This document shows positions 9,062 through 17,561 of a stretch of 64,000 nt of DNA, piece after piece (position 1 is the first letter of the stretch; each line of letters begins with the position of its first letter). The notes below the pieces were generated by a model that saw nothing but the letters and a program-made list of their open reading frames with translations, was not told where the DNA came from and did no database searches. The stretch is taken from assembly GCA_016709765.1 (NCBI GenBank), contig JADJMD010000014.1:1-64000 (forward strand), written 5' to 3'. This DNA is from Ignavibacteriales bacterium (lineage in GTDB: Bacteria; Bacteroidota; Ignavibacteria; Ignavibacteriales; Ignavibacteriaceae). Both the position numbers and the translations under genes were made by a program.

Positions 9062-11231
9062 ATGAAACCCGATTTTAAAAATATTGAACTTAATTTATCT
9101 CCAAAAAATATTTCTAAAAAGAGTGGGAAGAAAAGTTTAAAACAGAAACTGGGAAATCTGTTGAAGATTTTATCTGGGAAACGATGGAAAAATACCCGTA
9201 AAACCACTTTACACAAAAGATGATATACAAAATCTCGATCACGTTAATTACCTTTCCGGAGTTCCACCATTTTTACGAGGACCATATTCAACGATGTATG
9301 TTCAGCGCCCATGGACAGTAAGACAATATGCAGGTTTTTCGACTGCCGAAGAAAGTAATGCCTTTTACAGAAGAAATCTTGCTGCCGGCCAAATGGGTTT
9401 ATCCGTAGCATTTGATCTTGCAACTCATCGAGGTTATGATTCTGATCATCCAAGAGTTATTGGCGATGTTGGAAAAGCCGGAGTTGCAATTGATTCTATT
9501 GCTGATATGAAAATTCTGTTTGATCAGATTCCACTCGACAAAATGTCTGTATCAATGACGATGAATGGTGCTGTTCTTCCTGTTCTTGCTTTTTATATTG
9601 TTGCAGCAGAAGAACAAGGGGTTAAACATGAACAACTGACCGGAACGATTCAGAACGATATTCTAAAAGAATATATGGTTCGTAACACTTATATATATCC
9701 GCCAGAAGTTTCTATGCGAATCATTGCAGATATTTTCAAGTTTACCGCTAAGAACATGCCTAAGTTTAACAGCATTTCAATTTCAGGATATCATATGCAG
9801 GAAGCAGGTGCTACAGCCGATCTTGAAATGGCTTACACGCTTGCAGATGGTTTGGAATATGTTCGCACTGGAATTAAAGCTGGAATGGACATAGATGAAT
9901 TTGCACCGCGTCTTTCTTTCTTCTGGGCGCAGGGAATGAATTATTTTATGGAAGTTGCTAAAATGCGTGCCGCAAGATTGATATGGGCAAAGATGATTAA
10001 ACAGTTTAATCCTAAAAATCCAAAATCAATGTCGCTTAGAACTCACTCCCAAACTTCCGGTTGGAGTTTATCCGAGCAGGATCCGTTCAACAATGTTGTG
10101 CGAACCTGCATTGAAGCTATGGCTGCAGCACTTGGACACACACAATCACTTCATACAAATTCTTTAGATGAGGCGATTGCATTGCCTACTGATTTTTCTG
10201 CGCGAATTGCACGTAATACTCAGCTTTACTTGCAGGATGAAACTTACATTACAAAAGTTATCGATCCCTGGGGTGGATCTTATTATGTTGAAGCCCTAAC
10301 TGACGCTCTACTTAAAAAAGGTTGGGAACATATTCTTGAAGTTGAATCTTATGGTGGAATGACTAAAGCTATTGAAGCAGGAATTCCAAAGATGCGCATT
10401 GAAGAAGCATCAGCACGAAGACAAGCAAGAATCGATTCTGGCAGAGAAACGATAGTTGGGGTAAATAAATACCGATTAGAAAAAGAAGATCCAATTGAAA
10501 TTTTAGAAGTTGACAATACTGCAGTTAGATTGTCACAAATAAAACGTTTGAATGAAGTGAAGAAAAACAGAAAGAATGAGGATTTTAAACAAGCACTTGA
10601 TGCACTTACAAAATGTGCAGAAACAGGTGAAGGTAATTTACTTGAGCTTTCAATTGTTGCTGCAAGAGCACGGGCAACACTTGGAGAAATCTCATCAGCA
10701 ATCGAAAAAGTAAGCGGAAGGTACAAAGCCGTGACAAGAACAATATCAGGAGTTTACAGCAGCGAATACGCTAAAGATGACGAACTGTTTGAACAGGTTC
10801 GCAAGATGACGGATGAATTTGCAAAGCACGAAGGTCGCCGCCCAAGAATAATGATTGCAAAAATGGGACAGGATGGACATGATCGAGGTGCAAAGGTTGT
10901 AGCAACAGCATATGCTGATATGGGATTTGATGTGGATGTTGGTCCTTTATTCCAGACTCCGGAAGAAACTGCACAGCAGGCGGTTGAAAATGATGTTCAC
11001 GTTGTTGGAATGAGTTCTCTTGCAGCCGGACATAAAACCTTATTGCCACAGCTTATTGAAGAACTTAAGAAACTTGGAAGAGAAGATATTATTGTAATCT
11101 GCGGTGGAGTTATTCCTGCACAGGATTATGATTTTCTTTATGAGCATGGAGCCTCTGCAATCTTTGGCCCCGGAACAAAAATTCCCGCTGCAGGAATTAA
11201 GATTATGGAGTTGGTTAAGGAAAGGTTTTAA
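9062..11231 (+). CDS. mutB: Methylmalonyl-CoA mutase large subunit, two frameshifts near the N-terminus
   Basis: This is the catalytic, cobalamin-binding subunit of methylmalonyl-CoA mutase. The true start is ATG 9062, one base after the mutA stop; a shorter frame from 9294 is intact, but the first 75 or so codons are split by indels near 9115 and 9198. Corrected text is SKEEWEEKFKTETGK and VKPLYTKDDIQNLDHVNYLSG, giving about 723 aa. The barrel carries GVPPFLRGPYSTMYVQRPWT, RQYAGFSTAEESNAFYRRNL and the substrate-binding region SHTQ-like RTHSQTSGWSLSEQDPFNN. The C-terminal B12 domain has the DxHxxG cobalamin ligand motif in GQDGHDRGAKV, then SSLAAGHKTL and ICGGVIP. With mutA it links propionate or odd-chain metabolism to the TCA cycle. 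No MeaB chaperone or epimerase gene is adjacent. Confidence 0.96.
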
Positions 11232-11274
11232 ATTAGCTTCTCCCCTTATGTAAATATAGAGTGAAAAATAAAAA

Positions 11275-11292
11275 GGCTCAATTTCTTGAGCC
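11275..11292. terminator. Bidirectional terminator between mutB and isocitrate dehydrogenase
   Basis: A 7-bp stem GGCTCAA / TTGAGCC with loop TTTC is flanked by an A-rich run on the left and TAATTTTTT on the right, so it can stop transcription from both converging genes. It belongs to the same GGCTCA-type hairpin family as the terminators further right. Confidence 0.85.
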
Positions 11293-11323
11293 TAATTTTT
11301 TGTGCTAACAATTAGAGTTTTAT

Positions 11324-13549
11324 CTACATCTCATCAACAATTTTATTTAACGTTGAACTTGGTCTCATTGCTTCATTCGCCTTCAGTTCATCAGGCAAAT
11401 AGTAGCCGCCAACATCGGCAGGTTTACCTTGCACAGAAAGTAATTCACTAACAATTTTTTCTTCGTTCGATTTTAATTCCTGGAACATCTTTGTAAACCT
11501 TGCTGTTAATTCTGCATCTTTACTTTGTTCTGATAATGCCTTAGCCCAATAAAATGCTAAATAGAATGAACTTCCACGGTTATCAATTTCTTTTGCTTTT
11601 CTTGATGGCATTCTTCCGTTTTCAAGATACTTTCCAATTGCTACATCTAATGTTTCGGCTAATAGCGCAGCTTTTGCATTTGCTGTTTTATCAGCAATCA
11701 TTTCTAAAGAAGGAACAAGTGCGCAATATTCACCGAGTGAATCCCACCTTAAATGATTTTCTTTTAAAAACTGTTCAACATGTTTTGGAGCAGAACCACC
11801 CGCACCGGTTTCAAATAATCCACCGCCATTTAGCAAAGGAACGATTGATAACATTCTTGCACTTGTACCAAGTTCAAGAATTGGGAATAAGTCAGTAAGA
11901 TAATCTCGAAGCACATTTCCTGTTACAGAAATCGTATCCAAGCCTTTTCTTGTTCTTTCTAAAGTATATTTCATTGCATCAACAGGTTTAAGGATTTTTA
12001 TTTCAAGTCCGGTTGTATCATGCTTAGGTAAATATTTTTTTACTTTTGAGATAATTTCTCTATCATGTGCCCGGTTTTCATCAAGCCAGAAAATGGCTGG
12101 GGTTGAAGAAGCTTTAGCTCTGTTTACAGCTAGCTTTACCCAATCTTTAATTGGTTCATCTTTAGCCTGACACATTCTAAAAATATCACCGGTTTCAACT
12201 TGCTGCTCAAGTAAAGTTTTTCCTTCAGAATTTACTACGCGAATAACACCATTTCCTTTGGCTTCAAATGTTTTATCGTGTGAGCCGTACTCTTCAGCTT
12301 TCTGTGCCATCAAACCAACGTTAGAAACTGCGCCCATTGTTGATGGATCAAACTGCCCTTTTACTTTTGCATCTTCAATAATTGTTTCATAAATAGTTGC
12401 ATAACATCTGTCCGGAATCATCGAGATACAATCCTGTAACTCATCTTTCCTGTTCCACATTTTACCACCATCACGAACAACGTTCGGCATTGATGCATCA
12501 ACAATTACATCATTTGGTACGTGCAAATTTGTTTTGCCGATTCTCGAATCGATCATTGCAAGTTCAGGCTGGTATTCATATACTTTATTAATATCAGCTT
12601 CTATCTCAAGTCTTTTTTCTTCAGGAAGTTTTTTAAGTTTTTCAATTACATCCAAAAGACCATTATTTAAATTTGCTCCTATTTCTTTCAGAATTTTTGC
12701 ATGTTTCTCCAGCGCATCTTTAAAGTAAACCGATACAGCATGTCCAAACATTATTGGATCAGAAATTTTCATCATTGTTGCTTTAAGATGTAACGACAGA
12801 AGTACGTTATCTTTTTTTGCTTCTTCTATTTGTGCTGCATAGAATTTTCTCAACTCTTTAACATTCATAACTGTTGTATCGATTACTTCTCCATTAAGAA
12901 GTTTAAGATTTTCTTTAAGTGTTGTTGTGTTGCCGCTTTGATCTACATACTCAATTTTAACAACATCATTTTTATCAAGAGTAATTGCAGTTTCATTTCC
13001 ATAAAAATCTTTTTGTTCCATATGTGCAACACGGGCTTTTGAACCTGATGTCGGCCATGGTTTCATCATTCTATGCGGATGTTTTTGTGCAAACTTTTTA
13101 ACTGATGCTGCTGCTCGTCTATCAGAATTACCTTCTCTAAGAACAGGATTAACAGCAGAGCCAAGTACTTTTGCAAATCTTTCTTTTAATTTTTTCTCTT
13201 TTTCATTTTTTGGTTCTTCGGGATAATCAGGAATTTTAAATCCTTTATCCTGTAATTCTTTTATAGCTTCTTTTAACTGTGGAATTGAAGCGCTGATGTT
13301 GGGAAGCTTTATAATGTTTGCGTCAGGAGTTTTTGCAACTTCACCCAATTCATATAGAAAATCAGGAATTTTTTGCTCATCAGTTAGATCATCAGGAAAA
13401 TTTGCAATAATTCTGCCCGCAAGAGAAATATCTTTTAATTCAATATCGATTCCTGTTCCTTTGGCAAATGATTTTACGATAGGAAGTAAACAGTAAGTTG
13501 CTAAAGCTGGTGCTTCATCAATTTTTGTCCAGATTATTTTGGATCCCAT
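11324..13549 (-). CDS. icd: Monomeric NADP-dependent isocitrate dehydrogenase
   Basis: The product oxidises isocitrate to 2-oxoglutarate with NADP in the TCA cycle. At 741 aa it is the monomeric type, unrelated in layout to the 400-aa dimeric enzyme. Family landmarks are SAVNPVLREGNSDRRAAASVK, KKHPHRMMKPW-like text at about residues 150-163, NNGLLDVIEKL, the FWLDENRAHDREI segment and LFETGAGGSAPKHVEQF near 590. The protein ends SSTLNKIVDEM, typical of the family. It is transcribed alone toward mutB. The metabolic link to mutAB is that succinyl-CoA and the TCA cycle connect the two. Confidence 0.97.
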   Translation of the reverse strand: MGSKIIWTKIDEAPALATYCLLPIVKSFAKGTGIDIELKDISLAGRIIANFPDDLTDEQKIPDFLYELGEVAKTPDANIIKLPNISASIPQLKEAIKELQDKGFKIPDYPEEPKNEKEKKLKERFAKVLGSAVNPVLREGNSDRRAAASVKKFAQKHPHRMMKPWPTSGSKARVAHMEQKDFYGNETAITLDKNDVVKIEYVDQSGNTTTLKENLKLLNGEVIDTTVMNVKELRKFYAAQIEEAKKDNVLLSLHLKATMMKISDPIMFGHAVSVYFKDALEKHAKILKEIGANLNNGLLDVIEKLKKLPEEKRLEIEADINKVYEYQPELAMIDSRIGKTNLHVPNDVIVDASMPNVVRDGGKMWNRKDELQDCISMIPDRCYATIYETIIEDAKVKGQFDPSTMGAVSNVGLMAQKAEEYGSHDKTFEAKGNGVIRVVNSEGKTLLEQQVETGDIFRMCQAKDEPIKDWVKLAVNRAKASSTPAIFWLDENRAHDREIISKVKKYLPKHDTTGLEIKILKPVDAMKYTLERTRKGLDTISVTGNVLRDYLTDLFPILELGTSARMLSIVPLLNGGGLFETGAGGSAPKHVEQFLKENHLRWDSLGEYCALVPSLEMIADKTANAKAALLAETLDVAIGKYLENGRMPSRKAKEIDNRGSSFYLAFYWAKALSEQSKDAELTARFTKMFQELKSNEEKIVSELLSVQGKPADVGGYYLPDELKANEAMRPSSTLNKIVDEM

Positions 13550-13679
13550 TAGTTCTCACTCTCTTAAGTTTATAAAAATTTAATGTTGATTTTATTTAAT
13601 GTTAAAATACTCAATCTTAAATAATAATTGAAGGTATGATTTAGAATTATGTTGTGTTTGATGATTTAGAAACAAAAAA

Positions 13680-13697
13680 GGCTCAGTTACCTGAGCC
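13680..13697. terminator. GGCTCAG-type bidirectional terminator
   Basis: The 18-nt hairpin GGCTCAGTTACCTGAGCC (7-bp stem, TTAC loop) is preceded by AAAAAA and followed by TTTTT, so it works on both strands. It ends the 17345-13750 transcript and lies behind the isocitrate dehydrogenase promoter region. Confidence 0.88.
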
Positions 13698-13749
13698 TTT
13701 TTGTGCTTGGGGGTTTTTATTATTCCGAAGAATAATAAACTCTATGGCA

Positions 13750-15861
13750 TTACTTAACAAGTGTCATTTTTCTTGTTTGGGTATATGAACCTGATTCTAT
13801 TTTGTATATGTACATTCCGCTATTGAGTTCACTTGCATCAAGGTTTATTGTATGTACTCCGGATTCTTTAAATTCATTTACAAGTGTTCTTATATGCTGA
13901 CCAAGAATATTGTAGAGAGTTAACTTTACCATTCCTGCTTCAGGTAAATTGAATTTAATTGTTGTAGTTGGGTTAAATGGATTTGGATAGTTTTGATAAA
14001 GCTCGAATGATTCAGGCTCCGAAATTAAATTTTCTGATATATTTACCGGAGAATTAAAAAATGAAATAACTTTACTTAAAAAAATATTTCGTTTTTCGTC
14101 TGGGTAAATCGTTTCAAAAGGGAATCCAACAAAAACGACTTTACCATTTGTACTTCCACCAGGAAAAATTCCCTCATAGTAAACTGCCGCAAACTGATTT
14201 GTTACATTAGAATATTGAAGACAATTTATTCCCCCATTCATTCCTGTAATAACATCGGGATACCTGACATTAATTGTTCCGTGTGTACCATCATCGTAAG
14301 AAATTGTACCTGTCCCATCAAAAATACTATTTGCAATAGGTTCTGCCTGATAATATGTACCAGCCAAACCATTAGGTGCATCATTGATATACTGACTTTT
14401 TAAATAATTGTAAATAAAATCTTTATCACTTGATGATCCCTTGTAATCCAAGTCCCAGGCTATCTCCGCACCAGAAACAAAAAGTTTTCCTCCATTTTTT
14501 AAATAATTTTTTACTATCTCCTGTTCACTGTTGTTAAATGTTTCATCAGCAGTGCTTTCATCACCAAGAATATAATCTACGATAGAAAAATCCTGCAGTG
14601 AAACATAACCTTGAATTACGGCATCATTAGTAACGGAACAAAATGAATATCCATTATTTTTAAAAGCATTACCGTGCTGCCGAATAAAGTTGTATGTATT
14701 GCCGGAAGAACTTCTATCAAATCCATTTACAATTAACACTGCTGGATTAGATTCTGAAACGGTTCCACCTAAAACTTCAGAGAAATCTGAGTAACCTAAA
14801 CCGCTTTTTGCTCTTATCCGAAAATAAAAAATTGAATCGACAGGTAAATTATTTACAATAATGCTATCAGCAAATTCTGAAGTGGAGTCATTAAAAGTCA
14901 ACCCATCATTTCCATAGAACGCTTTATATGTAGTACCGGAAAGAGGCTGAACATAAATTTTTAAGCTCGATGAAGAATTCCATAAAACACCAAAAGTTTT
15001 AGGTGCAGGAGTTGAATTGCCTGGAATTGTGTAATAAGGTTTCAAAATTGTTCCTTCATCACTAACCAGAATGGATAAATCAGAATTCGCTAAAAGCTGT
15101 GTAAACGTCATTGGTGATTCATCTACAAGAACTGAATCTAAAACTAAACGAATTCCGTGGCTATAATCCGCATAAGTTTCTTCGTGTCCATTATAAACCG
15201 GCTGAATCGGAACTCCGTTCAACTGATGCCAACCATAAATCACTACTGGCTTTGGTACATTCGAGTGCAAGTTCTGATAGATATTATTAGAGATTATAAC
15301 ATCTTTCTTCGTTCCACCTACCAAAGTACCGAATGGATATTGTGAGAGAACAGGAAGTCTGATGGACAAAACAGAATCATTATGTTGATCAAATACCGGA
15401 ACGGTTATCATTTCAGGAGTAGGTGGAATTGGTTGTGGTCTCAGTTTACATGGGGCAGAAGTATAAATCTGATCCACCATTTTTTTTGTTGGCATAGTAC
15501 AGTTAAGAGCATTACAAATTCTTTGTGCCAGCAAAGGAGTCATCGGTGTTAGAAAATAGTCTGAATCAGAACCGACTGCAAGATACTCAGGAATAACAAA
15601 GTACTTAACTGAATGGTTATTCCCGCCAATATTAGCATAGGCAGTTACAGTGTTTAATTGCCGCATAAAATTTGGAATGTTACCAGTTATCACATGAGAA
15701 TAAATTTGTTCTTCTCTTTGATCTCGAGGCATACTCCAGATTAGATTTATAAAATCAGAGCCGGAAACAGCGTTCAATGGTCTGGGTGGAACAGGCAAAG
15801 TTTGTGCAAATGTTGTAGACCAAATTATAATGTTTAAAATTGCATAAATAATTGTTTTCAT
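13750..15861 (-). CDS. Secreted FnIII protein with T9SS type A sorting domain
   Basis: This 703-aa exported protein has a signal peptide (residues 1-19, ending TFAQ). The N-terminal half (about 20-280) is a conserved but unassigned domain with landmarks SHVITGNIPNFMRQL, YFVIPEYLAVGSDSDYFLTPM, VIYGWHQLNG and YADYSHGIRLVLD. A fibronectin type III domain follows at about 285-370. The next part, from VLIVNGFDRSS to about residue 600, resembles the golvesin/xanthan-lyase-associated Rossmann-like domain. The last 85 residues are the T9SS sorting module (NYPNPFNPTTTIKFNLPEAGMV to RKMTLVK). It probably ends on the cell surface or in the medium. The gene starts 14 bp after the phosphatase-like gene, so both form one transcript. 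Confidence 0.75.
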   Translation of the reverse strand: MKTIIYAILNIIIWSTTFAQTLPVPPRPLNAVSGSDFINLIWSMPRDQREEQIYSHVITGNIPNFMRQLNTVTAYANIGGNNHSVKYFVIPEYLAVGSDSDYFLTPMTPLLAQRICNALNCTMPTKKMVDQIYTSAPCKLRPQPIPPTPEMITVPVFDQHNDSVLSIRLPVLSQYPFGTLVGGTKKDVIISNNIYQNLHSNVPKPVVIYGWHQLNGVPIQPVYNGHEETYADYSHGIRLVLDSVLVDESPMTFTQLLANSDLSILVSDEGTILKPYYTIPGNSTPAPKTFGVLWNSSSSLKIYVQPLSGTTYKAFYGNDGLTFNDSTSEFADSIIVNNLPVDSIFYFRIRAKSGLGYSDFSEVLGGTVSESNPAVLIVNGFDRSSSGNTYNFIRQHGNAFKNNGYSFCSVTNDAVIQGYVSLQDFSIVDYILGDESTADETFNNSEQEIVKNYLKNGGKLFVSGAEIAWDLDYKGSSSDKDFIYNYLKSQYINDAPNGLAGTYYQAEPIANSIFDGTGTISYDDGTHGTINVRYPDVITGMNGGINCLQYSNVTNQFAAVYYEGIFPGGSTNGKVVFVGFPFETIYPDEKRNIFLSKVISFFNSPVNISENLISEPESFELYQNYPNPFNPTTTIKFNLPEAGMVKLTLYNILGQHIRTLVNEFKESGVHTINLDASELNSGMYIYKIESGSYTQTRKMTLVK

Positions 15862-15875
15862 CTAGACTCTCTGAA

Positions 15876-17345
15876 TTATTTTAGTATTACCATCTTCCTA
15901 CTCTCAACAAACTCACCTGATTGCAATCGATAAAAATATACACCAGAAACTAATTGTAAACCAGTAGTTGTAAATTGTACATTATATGAGCCAGCTGATT
16001 CTTCTTCATTAACCAATGTAGCAATTTCATTTCCTAGAACATCGAAAACTTTCAGACTCACAAAACCATTTACGGGTAACTCATAACTAATCACTGTGCT
16101 GGGATTAAAAGGGTTTGGATAATTCTGAGATAATTCAAATTTCTTAACTCCGTTCATATCAACTTCAATTGTTTTTGAGTATTCAAACTGTCCGTCGTTA
16201 TCAATTTGTTTTAGTCTGTAGAAATATTTTCCTGTGCTTATATTCTCATCAACAAAAGAATAATCCGTTGGTGAGTTGCTGTTTCCGTTACCATTAACAA
16301 AACCAATTTTAACCCACGCTTGGCGCTCAGCGCTTAGCACACGGCGTTCTAAACCAAAACCATAGTTGTTAACTTCAGTTGCTGTATTCCAACTTAACTT
16401 AATTGTCGGGCCAATTGTTGTTGCTGAGAAGGATGAGAGTTCGGCTGGAAGCGGATTACTTCCCTCAAAAAGGCTTGTACCCGTTGCTTGTGGAGTGCTG
16501 AATCCTAATAAATCTCCAATTGTTGGAGCTAGATCAATCTGATAATGCGGATCGTTATTTACCATATTCTGGGTTACATTTCTTCCGACAGCTAATAACA
16601 TTATGTGTGTACAACCCTCGCAGCCATCCCCATGTTCTTGGAAACCACCATTATCGTCATCGTGTCGCCCATGATCATTAGTGATAAACATAGTTGTATT
16701 ACTAGTAGTATATCCATAATCTCCTGCCTGAATGTGCTGCCATAATTGATACACTAAATCATCAACATTCAATAGTGCATTGTGATAAGAATTTTCGTTA
16801 CCACTATGCCCAGCGGCATCAACTTCAGCAAAATTCACAACAAGAATTTTTGGCTGGTAGTTTTGCATTATTTCTATAACTTTACCATAAGTTGTAGCAT
16901 CGTTTTTATCATCGTCACCGTACCAGATACCGCCAAAAGAAGAACCATATTCAAAAGAAGTAGAGTAAGTAAGGATATTTAATTTATTTTTACCGGTTAC
17001 AACATAGCATTCAGATTGCGGGTTCCCATTTACTTTTCTTAAATATTCAAATATTGTGGGGAGTGTTGGTCTTTCCGTACCATCATTTGCTATCGGCTGC
17101 CAACCTCCTGTTTCAATAGCTGAATGCCCCGGACAAGTTTCGGTAAAACCAGATGGATAAGTTATTCTGAAATTTGAATACAAAGTTCCTGAAGGCTGCA
17201 AAATGTTGAACAAGTGCGGGATGTAAATACCTGTACCCCCGAACGTTTCTGTGTAACGTGCACCATCAATAACTACCACAATTACATTCTGTGCCAGAAT
17301 GAAATTTGTAAACAGTAAAAAAAACACTACGAATTTATTTTGCAT
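15876..17345 (-). CDS. Secreted alkaline-phosphatase-superfamily enzyme with T9SS sorting domain
   Basis: The product has the metal-dependent alkaline phosphatase / type I phosphodiesterase fold. A signal peptide ends at about residue 18. Metal and nucleophile sites are visible: VVVIDGARYTETFGG (Asp27), PSGFTETCPGHSAIE (nucleophile Thr region), NFAEVDAAGHSG (Asp and His), TNDHGRHDD (Asp-His) and GCTHIMLL (His). The catalytic domain covers about 20-295. A FnIII-like linker (PAELSSFSATTIG) follows and then a sorting module of a second type (YPNPFNPSTVISYELPVNGFVSLKVFDVLG to SRKMVILK). The substrate is unknown; a phosphodiester or phosphomonoester is expected. An in-frame repeat enlarges the linker at 16318-16345. 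It is the first gene of the pair ending at 13750. Confidence 0.88.
   Translation of the reverse strand: MQNKFVVFFLLFTNFILAQNVIVVVIDGARYTETFGGTGIYIPHLFNILQPSGTLYSNFRITYPSGFTETCPGHSAIETGGWQPIANDGTERPTLPTIFEYLRKVNGNPQSECYVVTGKNKLNILTYSTSFEYGSSFGGIWYGDDDKNDATTYGKVIEIMQNYQPKILVVNFAEVDAAGHSGNENSYHNALLNVDDLVYQLWQHIQAGDYGYTTSNTTMFITNDHGRHDDDNGGFQEHGDGCEGCTHIMLLAVGRNVTQNMVNNDPHYQIDLAPTIGDLLGFSTPQATGTSLFEGSNPLPAELSSFSATTIGPTIKLSWNTATEVNNYGFGLERRVLSAERQAWVKIGFVNGNGNSNSPTDYSFVDENISTGKYFYRLKQIDNDGQFEYSKTIEVDMNGVKKFELSQNYPNPFNPSTVISYELPVNGFVSLKVFDVLGNEIATLVNEEESAGSYNVQFTTTGLQLVSGVYFYRLQSGEFVESRKMVILK
16318..16345 (-). repeat. In-frame GC-rich palindromic repeat inside the phosphatase linker
   Basis: The coding strand has overlapping palindromes around AGCGCTGAGCGCC and GTGCTAAGCGC, much more GC-rich than its surroundings. 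It encodes RVLSAERQA between the ER and W landmarks of the linker. The same interval is 5 residues in sibling proteins (SVVKG-E) and 9 here, so the repeat looks like an in-frame insertion. Confidence 0.55.
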
Positions 17346-17514
17346 TTGGACTGCTCACATTTCTTAATGATCATTATCCAAAGAATAATGTAAATAATTA
17401 TTTTGGAAAATCACACTAATAAGTGTTTTTTAATATGACACTCTTTGAGTAAAAAATACTCAAAAGATTTGATTTTTCTACCAGTCATTACTATTTAAGC
17501 TGTCCAACAAAAAA

Positions 17515-17532
17515 GGCTCAGTTACCTGAGCC
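17515..17532. terminator. GGCTCAG-type bidirectional terminator
   Basis: The hairpin GGCTCAGTTACCTGAGCC is identical base for base to the one at 13680, again with an A-run before and TTTTT after. It ends the subtilase transcript and insulates the phosphatase gene. Confidence 0.88.
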
Positions 17533-17561
17533 TTTTTGAATTTTGAATTTTTACTATTGAT

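Noticed and set aside
9294..9300. Start of mutB at the internal ATG 9294
   Set aside because: Conserved N-terminal mutase sequence continues upstream in neighbouring frames to ATG 9062, directly after mutA.
10349..10726. Open frame of 125 codons on the minus strand, antisense to mutB
   Set aside because: It is a shadow of the mutase reading frame with Ser/Phe-rich text typical of antisense translation.
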